43,633 nucleotides of DNA from Halothiobacillus sp. (GCA_024636015.1 JAGXHU010000003.1:1-43633); one strand, 5' to 3'. Positions 34,089 to 43,272 are shown, counted from the stretch's first letter. A program made the numbers and translations. The notes: generated by a model not told the origin, from the letters alone.

Positions 34089-35153
34089 ATGACCCGCACG
34101 AATCTGTTGGCTTCGATCCTGCTGCTGCCCATGGGTGGATATTCGACATCAGCGCTTGCCGCCGATAGTCGGCTGGCACAATGCAAGGCACTGTTGGCAA
34201 ACGATGCCCGGCTGGCCTGCTACGACCAATTGGCCCAAAGCATCGAAAACGCCCCGGCTGAATCCGAGCAGATCGTCTCACCCATCGCGCTCCGGCCGAC
34301 TGCCCCACCACCCGCGGATCCGGCAACGACCGCATCAGCGCCGCCAGAGGTTGTCAAAAACGACGCCCTTGCAAATCGTCTGGCCGAAGAAAGTCAGAAG
34401 AACAACAACCTCTTCCTGATTCGTGCTTTAAAGCCAAATTACTTTCTGTTTGCCACCTACACCCCGACAAACCTGGACAGGTCGGTTTACGACTTCACCC
34501 CCCAACACGTCGAAGCCAAGTATCAACTGTCCTTTCAGTTCGACTGGTGGGATCGCCCTTTGGGCAAAAATACCGCCTTCTATTTCGGATACACCCAGCT
34601 ATCTTTCTGGCAACTCTACAATACGGAATTCCTGGGTTCACATGCCTCGGCTCCCTTTCGGGAGACGGACTATGAACCGGAAATCGGCCTGAATCTGGAC
34701 ACAAAATACCATCTGGCAGGTCTGGATTTTCGCAAGTTTCGGTTCAGTTTTATCCATCAATCCAACGGCCAGGGCGGCGCACGGTCACGCAGCTGGAATC
34801 GTCTGGCACTGCAGACCGCCTTCGGCGCCGGAAATTTCGCAGGGGTGGCTCGTGCCTGGTATCGAATTCCCGAAGCACGGGCAACGGACGACAACCCCGA
34901 CATTACGGACTATCTGGGCTATGGCGATTTGACCTTTGCCTACAAGCTTCAGGATGGCACCCTGTCGGCGACCTTGCGCAACAACCTGAAACGGCAGAAT
35001 CGGGGATCCATCGAAATCAACTACAGCCGCCCAATCAACAAGCACATTCGCGCATATGTGCAGTACTTCAACGGTTACGGGGAAAGCTTGATCGACTACA
35101 ACCGTTCCATCAGCCGGTTCGGCATCGGCCTGGCCCTGACCGACTGGCTCTAG
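34089..35153 (+). CDS. pldA: Outer membrane phospholipase A
   Basis: 354 residues with a signal peptide (1-25, ending TSALAAD). Residues about 115-354 form the 12-strand PldA barrel. The catalytic triad is visible as His223, Ser225 and Asn237 in FIHQSNGQGG and SRSWNR, with the same +2 and +14 spacing as His142, Ser144 and Asn156 of E. coli PldA. The enzyme hydrolyses phospholipids that reach the outer leaflet of the outer membrane. Between signal and barrel is an extra segment of about 85 residues with LAQCKALLANDARLACYDQLA, a small two-cysteine unit seen at the N-terminus of other envelope proteins, then a Pro/Ala-rich linker. The protein ends in a hydrophobic strand (GLALTDWL). It stands alone. 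Confidence 0.93.
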   Translation: MTRTNLLASILLLPMGGYSTSALAADSRLAQCKALLANDARLACYDQLAQSIENAPAESEQIVSPIALRPTAPPPADPATTASAPPEVVKNDALANRLAEESQKNNNLFLIRALKPNYFLFATYTPTNLDRSVYDFTPQHVEAKYQLSFQFDWWDRPLGKNTAFYFGYTQLSFWQLYNTEFLGSHASAPFRETDYEPEIGLNLDTKYHLAGLDFRKFRFSFIHQSNGQGGARSRSWNRLALQTAFGAGNFAGVARAWYRIPEARATDDNPDITDYLGYGDLTFAYKLQDGTLSATLRNNLKRQNRGSIEINYSRPINKHIRAYVQYFNGYGESLIDYNRSISRFGIGLALTDWL

Positions 35154-35186
35154 GCGTAGTCAGTCGAAGCGTAGCCAGACGAGATA

Positions 35187-36218
35187 TCAGTCGTTCGCAT
35201 CCGGAATCGATTGCCGGGTTTTGTCGGCCATCATGGCCTCTGCGGCGCGCGCGACGGTTTCCTCGATCTCGTCAATCGGGTCAAACGCAACACCGCCTAC
35301 CGCAGCCGAAATTCCCGCTTCTATCAGCGCATTCTTCAACTTGCTGCCGAGTTTTTCGGAGCCCGTCGCCCCACACTCAAGGGCCAATACCCCGAACTCA
35401 TTCCCCTCGATGCGCGCCAAAATATCGCTTTCACGGACACAAGCGCGCAGGCATTCAGCGGCGCGGCTGACAAGCGCATCGTCAATCGTGACATCTGATG
35501 CTCCTGCCTCAATCTCGACCACCAACACACAAACTGCAACGCCATAACGCCTGACTCGGGCAGCTTCAAGAGTAATCCCCGCTTCCCAGCCACGTCGGTT
35601 GAGCAACCCCGTCAACATATCGGTTTGCGCCGCCTCCAACGTCCGCTCCAGCAGTCGCTGCTGATCGACCGACCGCAGCTCATTCTCCAGAACGAGACCC
35701 AGTAACCGGGCCAGCAGCTCCACCAGAGGCAGCACCTGATCAACATCAACAGACTGCGGCTCGGGATCGATCGCACTCAGCGTGCCCAGAAAGGAACCAT
35801 CCAGACGGGTCAACGGCACCCCAATATAAGCCCCCGTCGGCAATTGCGCACCGAGCGGCGCCGCTGCATAGGCAGGTACATCCCGCACGTCTGCGGCCAC
35901 ATGGGGGCCTTCCTCATTCAACATACGAGCGCAGAAGGTGTCCGCCCAGCGGAAAACGGCCCCTTCATGCACATCGTAGCCATGATTTTCGGCCTGAAGG
36001 ATAATCCAGTCGTTTCCTTCGGTTCGGGTTGTCATCCACAACTTGAAACCGAACTGTCGATGCAGATAAGCCAGGATTGCCCGACTCGCAAATTCGAATC
36101 CCTCGGTGGTGGTCATGTGCAATGGATGGGGATAAAACCCTTCGTCCGGCAGGGACAAGGATGGCGGTATGTGTTGATCCTGTGACAACTGATGACTCCC
36201 TCTACTGGCACCTTGCAT
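35187..36218 (-). CDS. GAF domain protein with degenerate GGDEF
   Basis: 343 residues, cytosolic. Residues about 40-180 are a GAF domain (GAYIGVPLTRLDGSFLGTLSAIDPEPQ). Residues 195-335 are a GGDEF fold beginning TDMLTGLLNRRGW, but the active site reads EGNEF (271-275) instead of GGDEF, and the metal-binding stretch is VVEIEAGASDVTIDD in place of LDxDxFKxIND. Cyclase activity is unlikely. The I-site RESD (262-265) keeps exact spacing to the motif, so the domain could still bind c-di-GMP as a receptor. Start at ATG 36218 is the longest; ATG 36116 (MTTTEGFEF) directly before the GAF domain is possible. It converges on pldA. Confidence 0.85.
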   Translation of the reverse strand: MQGASRGSHQLSQDQHIPPSLSLPDEGFYPHPLHMTTTEGFEFASRAILAYLHRQFGFKLWMTTRTEGNDWIILQAENHGYDVHEGAVFRWADTFCARMLNEEGPHVAADVRDVPAYAAAPLGAQLPTGAYIGVPLTRLDGSFLGTLSAIDPEPQSVDVDQVLPLVELLARLLGLVLENELRSVDQQRLLERTLEAAQTDMLTGLLNRRGWEAGITLEAARVRRYGVAVCVLVVEIEAGASDVTIDDALVSRAAECLRACVRESDILARIEGNEFGVLALECGATGSEKLGSKLKNALIEAGISAAVGGVAFDPIDEIEETVARAAEAMMADKTRQSIPDAND

Positions 36219-36700
36219 AAAACACAGCAGTTTCAGAATTTCAGATCAAACGCATGACCCACGAAACTGCCCTGCAACCAGGTGGTTTCCTGTTACTAAA
36301 TACGAAATGGATCCGAGGCACTCACCCCGCTCCTTCGCAGGTTTAATATACCGAAATAGGCCAAATTCGCTACTCTGTAAAAATTCGGTGCCATTCTTAT
36401 TGTCTATCGCGATCAAAACCAGCAACCTAGGTCAGGACAACACCCCATCGGAGCAGTAGCGTATTCCCCCGTCGGCCAAACCCCCGAAGCGCCATATCAC
36501 GAGCCACTCAATGGGCTGAAACCAAGGTGCCCCCCTGTGGCGAGGCGGCGAACCAATTTTTTGGAGCGAAACTTAATAATTAGTATGCTATCTTTAGTTG
36601 CTACTTTTGGCCTGCGCCGCGTGATGCGGGTTTTACTTTCAGCACCGGGCGACGACCTTCTTCGCCGTAACGATATTCATGACGAGGAGTGGCTTTAAAC
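36219..36700. other. Promoter region of the RND operon
   Basis: 482 bases between the GAF-GGDEF gene and the efflux operon. An AT-rich part at 36570-36600 (TTAATAATTAGTATGCTATC) is the likely promoter area. No regulator gene of the TetR or MarR type, common beside such pumps, is present here. A 33-residue minus-strand frame (36702-36601) overlaps the operon start but is too weak to call. Confidence 0.5.
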
Positions 36701-38239
36701 ATGCGTGACTGCCCTGCCCGGTTCCACTCTATGTGGGTACCGCTCCGATCTGCCTTGCCGCTTGGATTCATCCTGCTGGGCCTGACGGGGTGCGCGACGG
36801 TTGGCCCGAACTTCCGCAGCCCCGAAGCACCTGCGGTCGATCGGTACACGCATGCGCGCCTACCCGATCACACCCGCGCCACACCCAACATGCCACAGGG
36901 CGACAGCCAACATTATGTCGCCAGCAAGCAAGCACCTGTCGAATGGTGGCAGATGTTTCATAACGCCCCCCTGAACGCTCTGGTCGCGCAAGGCTTGAAC
37001 ACCAGCCCCACGCTGGCTGCGGCCGAGGCAAAATTCCGTCAGGCGCAACAGACTTTTGCTGCGCAGTCGGGCTCTACGGAACTCCCCCAGGTCAATGGAA
37101 AACTGTCTGCACAGAGCCAGGGCATCAACAATTCAGCCTTCGGGCAACCGGGTGGAAAGCGGTCTTTCGAACTCTACAACGCCGGACTGACAGTCAGTTA
37201 CAACCTTGATCTATTCGGGGCCAACCGACGCGCACTCGAAGCCCTCGCCGCCCAGACGGACTATCAACACTATGCGCTGAATGCCGCACGCTTGACGCTG
37301 GCGGGCAACATCGTCATCCAGGCCATTACCCAGGCCATGCTGAACGAGCAGATCTCAACGACCCAGGCCATCATCCACGCACAGCAGGACCAGCTCGATC
37401 TCGTGCGCCAACGCCTCAAACTTGGCGCAGCCACGCGTGGCGACGAACTCACTCTGCAGACACAAATCCAGCAGACACGTGCCACCCTGCCCCCGCTGAA
37501 CACCAAGCGGTCGCAAGCAAATCATCTCCTGGCCACACTAACCGGCCAGATGCCGGGTGCCGCCAACATCCCACAGTTCACGCTGGCTGACTTCACCCTG
37601 CCTGCGTCTGTGCCCGTAGTTGTTCCCTCCGAATGGGTCAGAGCACGACCGGACATCCAGGCCTCAGAGGCCTTGCTGCATGCCGCCACCGCCCAATACG
37701 GGGTCGCTGTCGCGGATCTCTATCCACAAATCAACCTGTCCGGCACGCTGGGTTCTCAGAGCATTTCGCCCCAAAAGCTCTTCACCCCGGATTCATTGAT
37801 CTGGAGTCTGCTCAGCGGCCTCACCCAGCCAATATTCAACGGCGGGTTGAAAGCCGGGAAGGACGCCGCCCACGAAGCCCTGTCGGCAGCAGCAGCCAAT
37901 TATCAACAAACCGTGCTGGATGGCCTGCGCAACGTGGCCGATGTCTTGCAGGCCAGCGCGAACGATGCCGATACCCTGGCGGCACAGGCAGCAGCCGAGC
38001 AATCAGCGCGGGAATCCCTGTCGCTGGTCGAACAACAATTGAAACTGGGCAGCGCCAACTATCTGCAGCTGTTGATCGCTCAACAACAGGCCGCGCAAAC
38101 CCGGTTGCTGACGTTGGCGGCACGGGCACAGCGACTGACCGATACTGTTGCCTTGTATCAGGCCATGGGGGGCGGCACACAGGCTGCGCAAGCCCCAATG
38201 GCCAAAAACAAATCCACCGCCCAGACCCCCACCCCATAA
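36701..38239 (+). CDS. Outer-membrane efflux lipoprotein (OprM/NodT family)
   Basis: 512 residues. The N-terminus MRDCPARFHSMWVPLRSALP leads to a hydrophobic segment and a lipobox LTGC, with the lipidated Cys at residue 31, then VGPNFRSPEAP as in OprM/NodT channels. Two OEP repeats follow, each with the long helical hairpins (ALVAQGLNTSPTLAAAEAKFRQAQ; PEVVPSEW-like VPSEWVRARPDIQASEALL; SLVEQQLKLGSANYLQLL). The product is the outer-membrane duct for the pump encoded next. ATG 36701 has GAGGAG eleven bases upstream; a GTG at 36689 in frame overlaps that site and is less likely. The last 25 residues are a polar Ala/Thr/Pro tail. Seventeen bases separate it from the next gene. Confidence 0.93.
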   Translation: MRDCPARFHSMWVPLRSALPLGFILLGLTGCATVGPNFRSPEAPAVDRYTHARLPDHTRATPNMPQGDSQHYVASKQAPVEWWQMFHNAPLNALVAQGLNTSPTLAAAEAKFRQAQQTFAAQSGSTELPQVNGKLSAQSQGINNSAFGQPGGKRSFELYNAGLTVSYNLDLFGANRRALEALAAQTDYQHYALNAARLTLAGNIVIQAITQAMLNEQISTTQAIIHAQQDQLDLVRQRLKLGAATRGDELTLQTQIQQTRATLPPLNTKRSQANHLLATLTGQMPGAANIPQFTLADFTLPASVPVVVPSEWVRARPDIQASEALLHAATAQYGVAVADLYPQINLSGTLGSQSISPQKLFTPDSLIWSLLSGLTQPIFNGGLKAGKDAAHEALSAAAANYQQTVLDGLRNVADVLQASANDADTLAAQAAAEQSARESLSLVEQQLKLGSANYLQLLIAQQQAAQTRLLTLAARAQRLTDTVALYQAMGGGTQAAQAPMAKNKSTAQTPTP

Positions 38240-38256
38240 CACCGGAGAGAGAGAAA

Positions 38257-39396
38257 ATGTCGAAAGGAACCCCTCTGCGCATGATTGTCATGCTGTTGCT
38301 GGTTGGTCTGGTGTTTGGCGGGATCTATGGCTTTCAGCAATTCCGCAATCACATGATTGCCAAGGCGATTCGTGGTCACGGCATTCCGCCGCAGACGATT
38401 TCCACGATCGTTGCCGAAAAATCCAGCTGGCAGCCAACGACTCAGGCAGTGGGCACATTACGTGCCTCGAAGGCCACCCAACTCTCGGCGGAAGTGGGTG
38501 GGTTAATCACGGCGATTCCCTTTGAGTCCGGCAAGCAAGTCAAGAAAGGGCAAACCCTGCTCGAAATCAATGCTGACCCGCTGAAGGCCCAACTGGCCCA
38601 ATTTAAGGCCAATGCCGAACTGGCTCGACAGAATCTCACCCGCGACCGCGCCCAGCTGAAAATTCAGGCCGTGAGTCAAGCCGTTGTCGACAGCGATGCG
38701 GCCACACTCAAAAGCGCCGAAGCCCAGATTGCCACGCAACAGGCCTTAATCGACCAGAAAATCATTCGCGCCCCTTTCTCCGGCGTGCTCGGCATCCGTC
38801 AGGTGGATCTGGGGCAATATCTGGCACCCGGCGCGAACATTGTCAGTCTGCAACAACTCGACCCGATGTACATCGATTTCACGATACCGCAGACACAGAT
38901 CGACTTGATCCACCTTGATGAAGCGGTAGCCGTCAAAACCGACGCCCGCCCCGGCAAGACGTTTGAAGGAAAGATCACGGCTATTGAACCGCAGATCAAC
39001 ACGGCCACGCGGAATCTCACCGTACGCGCCTCAATCGCCAACCCCAAGAGCGAACTCCTGCCCGGCATGTTTGCCACCCTTACGATCAAACAGGGCCCAC
39101 CTCAGGAATTCCTCACCCTGCCGAGCACCGCAATCGCCTTTAACCCCTACGGCAGCACCGTGTTCGTTGTCGATCACGGCAAATCCAAAGAGGGCAAGGA
39201 AACACTCACGGTATCCCAGCATTTCGTGACGACCGGCGCCACACGCGGCGATCAGATTGCCGTACTCACCGGCATCAAGGCCGGTGACACGGTCGTGACC
39301 TCCGGCCAGATCAAGTTGCGCAACGGCGCACCGGTACTGATCAACAACAGCGTTACACCGACCAATAATCCGCACCCCGAGGTGACTGACGAATGA
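38257..39396 (+). CDS. RND periplasmic adaptor (membrane fusion protein)
   Basis: 379 residues from ATG 38257, preceded by GGAGAGAGAG. The open frame extends far upstream within the previous gene, but that part is a shadow. A single N-terminal membrane helix (MIVMLLLVGLVFGGIYGF) anchors it, then come the lipoyl/barrel-sandwich halves (QLSAEVGGLITAIPFESGKQVKKGQTLLEI and IIRAPFSGVLGIRQVDLGQYL) around a helical hairpin, a beta-barrel (RNLTVRASIANPKSELLPGMFATL) and a membrane-proximal domain. The sequence is of the MexH/AcrA-like class. It links the inner-membrane pump to the outer duct. The stop overlaps the next start by four bases. Confidence 0.93.
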   Translation: MSKGTPLRMIVMLLLVGLVFGGIYGFQQFRNHMIAKAIRGHGIPPQTISTIVAEKSSWQPTTQAVGTLRASKATQLSAEVGGLITAIPFESGKQVKKGQTLLEINADPLKAQLAQFKANAELARQNLTRDRAQLKIQAVSQAVVDSDAATLKSAEAQIATQQALIDQKIIRAPFSGVLGIRQVDLGQYLAPGANIVSLQQLDPMYIDFTIPQTQIDLIHLDEAVAVKTDARPGKTFEGKITAIEPQINTATRNLTVRASIANPKSELLPGMFATLTIKQGPPQEFLTLPSTAIAFNPYGSTVFVVDHGKSKEGKETLTVSQHFVTTGATRGDQIAVLTGIKAGDTVVTSGQIKLRNGAPVLINNSVTPTNNPHPEVTDE

Positions 39397-42300
39397 GTAC
39401 GGTCACGGCAAACATGCGCAAATTTACCGACATTTTTGTCGCGCGCCCGGTCCTGGCCACCGTCATCAGCCTTGTTTTGCTGGTATTGGGTATCCGATCG
39501 TTCGGCCTGTTGCCCATTCTCCAGTTCCCCTACACCCAGAACGCGGTTGTCACGGTGACCACCGCCTATCCAGGCGCCGACGCCAATCTGGTCGCTAGCT
39601 TCATCACGACACCGCTGGAAAATGCCATTGCGCAGTCCAATGGCATCGACTACATGACCTCGAACAGCACCCAGGGTCTGAGCAACATCACCGTCAACCT
39701 CCGGCTCAACTACGATCCGGACAAGGCCCTGACCGAGATCAACACCAAGGTGAACTCGGTCCTGAACCAGCTACCGCCTCAGGCACAAAAGCCCACCATG
39801 TCGGTGAGCATCGGTCAGACGATTGATGCCATGTACATCGGCTTTTACAGCGACGTGCTGAAGCCCAATCAGGTCACTGATTACCTCCTGCGGGCCGTGC
39901 AACCCAAACTGCAAGCCGTCGAAGGTGTCCAGAACGCCGAGTTACTTGGCGCCAAGAATTTTGCGCTTCGTGCCTGGCTCAACCCCCAAAAGCTCGCCGC
40001 CGTCGGCCTGACTGCCGCAGACGTATACAGCACGATGGCTGCGAACAACTACCTGTCGTCCAGCGGGCAAACCAAGGGGCAGATGGTTCAGATCAACCTC
40101 AATGCCTCGACAGCCCTGCATTCGCTCGATCAGTTCAAGCAAATGATCCTGAAGCAAGACAAGGGCTCCATCGTACGACTGGAGGATGTCGCCAAGGTCA
40201 CCCTCGGCTCGGACGACTATGACTCCAGCGTCTCCTTTGACGGGCGCAAGGCCGTGTATGTGGGGATACAGGTCGCCCCCGGCGCCAACCTGCTGGATGT
40301 AATCAAGCGCGTCCACGCTGCGATGCCGAATATCGAGGCCCAACTACCCCAGGGACTGAAGGCCAACATCGTCTACGACTCCACCAAATTCGTGAATTCA
40401 TCGATCCACGAGGTGCTAAAAACCCTGATCGAGGCCATCCTCATCGTCACCGTGGTGGTGTTCGTATTCCTGGGAAATCTGCGATCTGTGCTGATTCCCG
40501 TCATCGCCATCCCCCTGTCGTTGGTCGGCACCTTTACCGTGATGCTGGCTTTGGGTTATTCGATCAATCTGCTCACCCTGCTCGCGTTCGTGCTGGCGAT
40601 TGGTCTCGTCGTGGACGATGCGATCATCGTGGTGGAGAACGTCAGTCGCCATCTCGAAGATGGTTCCAGTCCGTTACAAGCCGCGACCCTGGCCGCTCGG
40701 GAACTCGCCGGCCCCATTCTGGCCATGACCGTCGTCTTGATTGCGGTCTACATCCCGATCGGTTTCATGAAAGGGCTCACTGGTGCGCTCTTTACCGAGT
40801 TCGCCTTTACCCTGGTTGGGGCCGTCACGATGTCGGCCATCATTGCCCTGACGCTCTCACCCATGATGTGCTCGCGTTTGCTTCGCGCCCCCAAACGAGA
40901 TGGCGGCGGATGGCAGGATCGGCTGGTGGTGTGGCTCGACAACCAATTCGACAAGGTGCATGCCGGCTATTCCCGCAAGCTGAATGGTGTATTGAATCAC
41001 CTGCCGGTCGTCACGGTATTCATCTTCTTGATGCTGGGTGGGATCTACTTTCTCTACTCCACATCAATGACCGAACTCGCCCCGCAAGAGGATCAGGGCG
41101 TATTGCTCTCCATTGCCTTCAATTCGCCGACAGCCACCCTGCAACAACGCGACTTGTATGGGAAGCAGGTCATCAAAACCTTCCAGAAATTTCCGGAAAC
41201 CAACCATATATTCCAGTTGAACACCCCCACCCAGGTCATCAGTGGCATGGTGCTCAAGCCCTGGGACGAGCGCACCAAAACCGCCGGCCAGCTACAACCG
41301 GTGATTCAAGGCGACTTGAGTCATATTGCCGGCACCCAGAATGCCGTTTTCCAACCGCCACCGCTGCCTGGTTCGCGCGGGCTACCGATTCAGTTCGCCA
41401 TCACAACCACCGAGCCGTTTGACCAGCTCTTCAAGGTGGCCAATGACTTCCTGAATACGGCCCTGAAAACCGGTGATTTTATTTTCCTTCAGTCGGATTT
41501 ACGGATCGATCTGCCCCAGACGACCGTTGTTATTAACCGGGATATGGCCGCCCAACTCGGCATCAACATGAAGGATATCGGCTCGGCACTCTCGGCCATG
41601 CTGGGGGGCGGCTACGTCAATTACTTTGAACTGGGCGGACGGTCCTATAAGGTCATTCCCCAGGTGCAGCAACGCTTCCGTCTGAATGCCGATCAACTCA
41701 ATCACTATTACCTGAAAACTGCCAGCGGAACGATGGTGACCCTGTCCACTGTTGCCAAACTGGAAACCAAGGTGGAACCGGAGTCGATCAACCATTTCCA
41801 GCAACAAAACACGGCCACGATCCAGGGGGTGAATTACCCAACCATTCCGCAAGGTGTCGCACTGGATAAACTCACCCAGTTGGCCAAAACCACCCTACCG
41901 GTGGGCTATGGCTATGGCTACACGGGGCCATCACGGCAATTCGTCCAGGAATCCGGCGGGATGGTGGTGACCTTCTTCTTCTCCATCGTCATCATCTTTC
42001 TCGTACTGGCTGCGCTGTTCGAAAGCTTCCGGGATCCGGTCATCATCCTGGTGTCTGTTCCCCTCTCGATTGCCGGCGCCCTGATCTTTATCAACCTCGG
42101 TATCGGGCGAGCCACGCTCAATATTTACACCGAGGTGGGCCTCGTCACCCTGATTGGCCTGATCTCCAAGCACGGGATTCTGATCGTGGAATTCGCCAAC
42201 AAGCTGCAGGAACAGGGGAAAACCAAGCACGACGCGATCATTGAGGCCGCTGGCATGCGTCTACGGCCCATTTTGATGACCACCTTCGCGATGGTGCTGG

Positions 42301-42503
42301 GCGTCGTACCGCTGATCATGGCAACAGGCGCTGGCGCGGTTAGTCGATTCGATTTGGGCCTCGTCATCGCCAGCGGCCTAGGCATCGGTACTTTCTTCAC
42401 TCTGTTTATTGTGCCTGGCGTCTATATGCTTCTGGCGCATGATCAGGGCAAGAACCGGGACAAACCGAATATCGATGCCCTGCCCCCACACGTGCCGTCA
42501 TAA
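39393..42503 (+). CDS. RND multidrug efflux transporter (HAE1 family)
   Basis: 1036 residues, the standard length for an HAE1 pump. Twelve membrane helices and two large periplasmic loops are evident. It starts FTDIFVARPVLATVISLVLL, has VTTAYPGADANLVASFITTPLE, and helix 4 carries the proton-relay aspartates in AIGLVVDDAIIVVENVSRH (about residue 407-408). The C-terminal half repeats this layout, with helix 10 reading VGLVTLIGLISKHGILIVEF including the conserved lysine. It is an inner-membrane drug/proton antiporter acting with the adaptor and channel made by the same operon. The sequence resembles MexI/MdtB-type pumps more than AcrB, but substrate cannot be inferred. ATGA overlap with the adaptor gene. 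Confidence 0.95.
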   Translation: MSTVTANMRKFTDIFVARPVLATVISLVLLVLGIRSFGLLPILQFPYTQNAVVTVTTAYPGADANLVASFITTPLENAIAQSNGIDYMTSNSTQGLSNITVNLRLNYDPDKALTEINTKVNSVLNQLPPQAQKPTMSVSIGQTIDAMYIGFYSDVLKPNQVTDYLLRAVQPKLQAVEGVQNAELLGAKNFALRAWLNPQKLAAVGLTAADVYSTMAANNYLSSSGQTKGQMVQINLNASTALHSLDQFKQMILKQDKGSIVRLEDVAKVTLGSDDYDSSVSFDGRKAVYVGIQVAPGANLLDVIKRVHAAMPNIEAQLPQGLKANIVYDSTKFVNSSIHEVLKTLIEAILIVTVVVFVFLGNLRSVLIPVIAIPLSLVGTFTVMLALGYSINLLTLLAFVLAIGLVVDDAIIVVENVSRHLEDGSSPLQAATLAARELAGPILAMTVVLIAVYIPIGFMKGLTGALFTEFAFTLVGAVTMSAIIALTLSPMMCSRLLRAPKRDGGGWQDRLVVWLDNQFDKVHAGYSRKLNGVLNHLPVVTVFIFLMLGGIYFLYSTSMTELAPQEDQGVLLSIAFNSPTATLQQRDLYGKQVIKTFQKFPETNHIFQLNTPTQVISGMVLKPWDERTKTAGQLQPVIQGDLSHIAGTQNAVFQPPPLPGSRGLPIQFAITTTEPFDQLFKVANDFLNTALKTGDFIFLQSDLRIDLPQTTVVINRDMAAQLGINMKDIGSALSAMLGGGYVNYFELGGRSYKVIPQVQQRFRLNADQLNHYYLKTASGTMVTLSTVAKLETKVEPESINHFQQQNTATIQGVNYPTIPQGVALDKLTQLAKTTLPVGYGYGYTGPSRQFVQESGGMVVTFFFSIVIIFLVLAALFESFRDPVIILVSVPLSIAGALIFINLGIGRATLNIYTEVGLVTLIGLISKHGILIVEFANKLQEQGKTKHDAIIEAAGMRLRPILMTTFAMVLGVVPLIMATGAGAVSRFDLGLVIASGLGIGTFFTLFIVPGVYMLLAHDQGKNRDKPNIDALPPHVPS

Positions 42504-42642
42504 TAGGCTCGGCTCAACAATGGGCGGAAGCCCGCAAGAGAGCGATGTTCAGCCTTGATTCAACCTCGCGACAACCGTGATTCCTGACGGTTGGGCGGTG
42601 GACAGCCTCCTCCCAAACGGCTATGATTCGCGCTCAAAATTT

Positions 42643-42719
42643 GCGCCCGTAGCTCAGATGGATAGAGTACAGCCCTCCGAAGGCTGGGGTCACTGGTTCG
42701 AATCCAGTCGGGCGCACCA
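42643..42719 (+). tRNA. tRNA-Arg (anticodon CCG)
   Basis: A complete cloverleaf can be drawn: acceptor stem GCGCCCG with CGGGCGC, D-arm GCTC...GAGT (with AGATGGATA loop), anticodon stem CAGCC/GGCTG with loop CTCCGAA, T-arm ACTGG-TTCGAAT-CCAGT, discriminator A and an encoded CCA. The anticodon CCG reads the arginine codon CGG, frequent in a GC-rich genome. Such tRNA 3' ends are common integration sites; see the repeats downstream. Confidence 0.97.
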
Positions 42720-42768
42720 CATAAGTAATTGATTTTCATCAATCAACGTGAAAACAAAAACCAACTAG

Positions 42769-42793
42769 AAGCCGCCTTGTGTGGCTTTTTTTT
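42769..42793 (+). terminator. Rho-independent terminator after tRNA-Arg
   Basis: AAGCCGC (42769-42775) pairs with GTGGCTT (42781-42787, one G-U pair), followed by a run of Ts. Fifty bases past the tRNA end, it should end the tRNA transcript. Confidence 0.82.
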
Positions 42794-42802
42794 GTGCTTT
42801 TT

Positions 42803-42836
42803 TGTATCTAATTGTACCTATTTTTGTACCTGTTTT
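42803..42836 (+). repeat. Direct repeats TGTACCT(A/G)TTTT, with inverted copy at 43015-43031
   Basis: Three tandem copies in 34 bases: TGTATCTAAT (42803), TGTACCTATTTT (42813) and TGTACCTGTTTT (42825). The last unit recurs in opposite orientation as AAAACAGGTACA at 43020-43031, next to another GGTACA at 43015. The arrangement downstream of a tRNA is like arm-type sites of a tyrosine integrase; that is inference. Confidence 0.6.
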
Positions 42837-43163
42837 CCCCCGGCATGCCAGGACGGCGCACAGACCTGCCCTACCATCATGCATTTGAAAATAAATATTC
42901 TGTGCGCTTCGATAGGTATGACGAGGTAGAAGGGTTATGGCTGGGCTTGAGGGGTCCTGTGAGGGCGATTTGCTCGCTTGAGGCCACGGCGTGCGCAGCG
43001 GTCAGCCGATAATGGGTACAAAACAGGTACAGATTTTCTAAGTGTCGGGGGATGCCGGCACCTGCTTGGTGGGCTGGCGAGGGCAGGGATTCTTGTACTT
43101 GCCATGGTGGGCCGGGGGATTCAGTGATGCCTGACGGGCGGTTAAATGGTCCTGCTCATCCGA

Positions 43164-43179
43164 AGGTCAAAAATGACCT
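43164..43179. promoter_or_regulatory. Perfect palindrome AGGTCA-AAAA-TGACCT
   Basis: A 6-base arm with a 4-base spacer, 36 bases before a TATAAA (43215-43220) and about 94 bases before the small gene at 43273. Its place and symmetry suit a dimeric regulator. The identity of the regulator is unknown. Confidence 0.35.
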
Positions 43180-43272
43180 AAATTTATCTGAAGGATGTTT
43201 GGTGTATTCTGGTGTATAAAGTCTGGCACGCAAACCTATAAGTATTGACATCTAACTCAAGGAGCAACACTC

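Larger units (their letters stand above)
42720..43272. other. Gene-poor stretch after tRNA-Arg
   Basis: About 550 bases with the terminator and repeats listed separately. The short open frames at 42729-42929 and 42812-43012 lack ribosome-binding sites and any family resemblance. Base composition varies between AT-rich and GC-rich patches, as in accessory DNA. No integrase gene is present. Confidence 0.5.

Noticed and set aside
36601..36702. 33-residue basic peptide on the minus strand (MFKATPRHEYRYGEEGRRPV...)
   Set aside because: It looks composed like a real peptide, but lacks a good ribosome-binding site, overlaps the efflux operon start and has no known relative. Conservation in related genomes would be needed to revive it.
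37633..38256. Upstream extension of the RND adaptor frame
   Set aside because: It runs inside the outer-membrane channel gene in another frame. The adaptor has a good ribosome-binding site and membrane anchor at ATG 38257.
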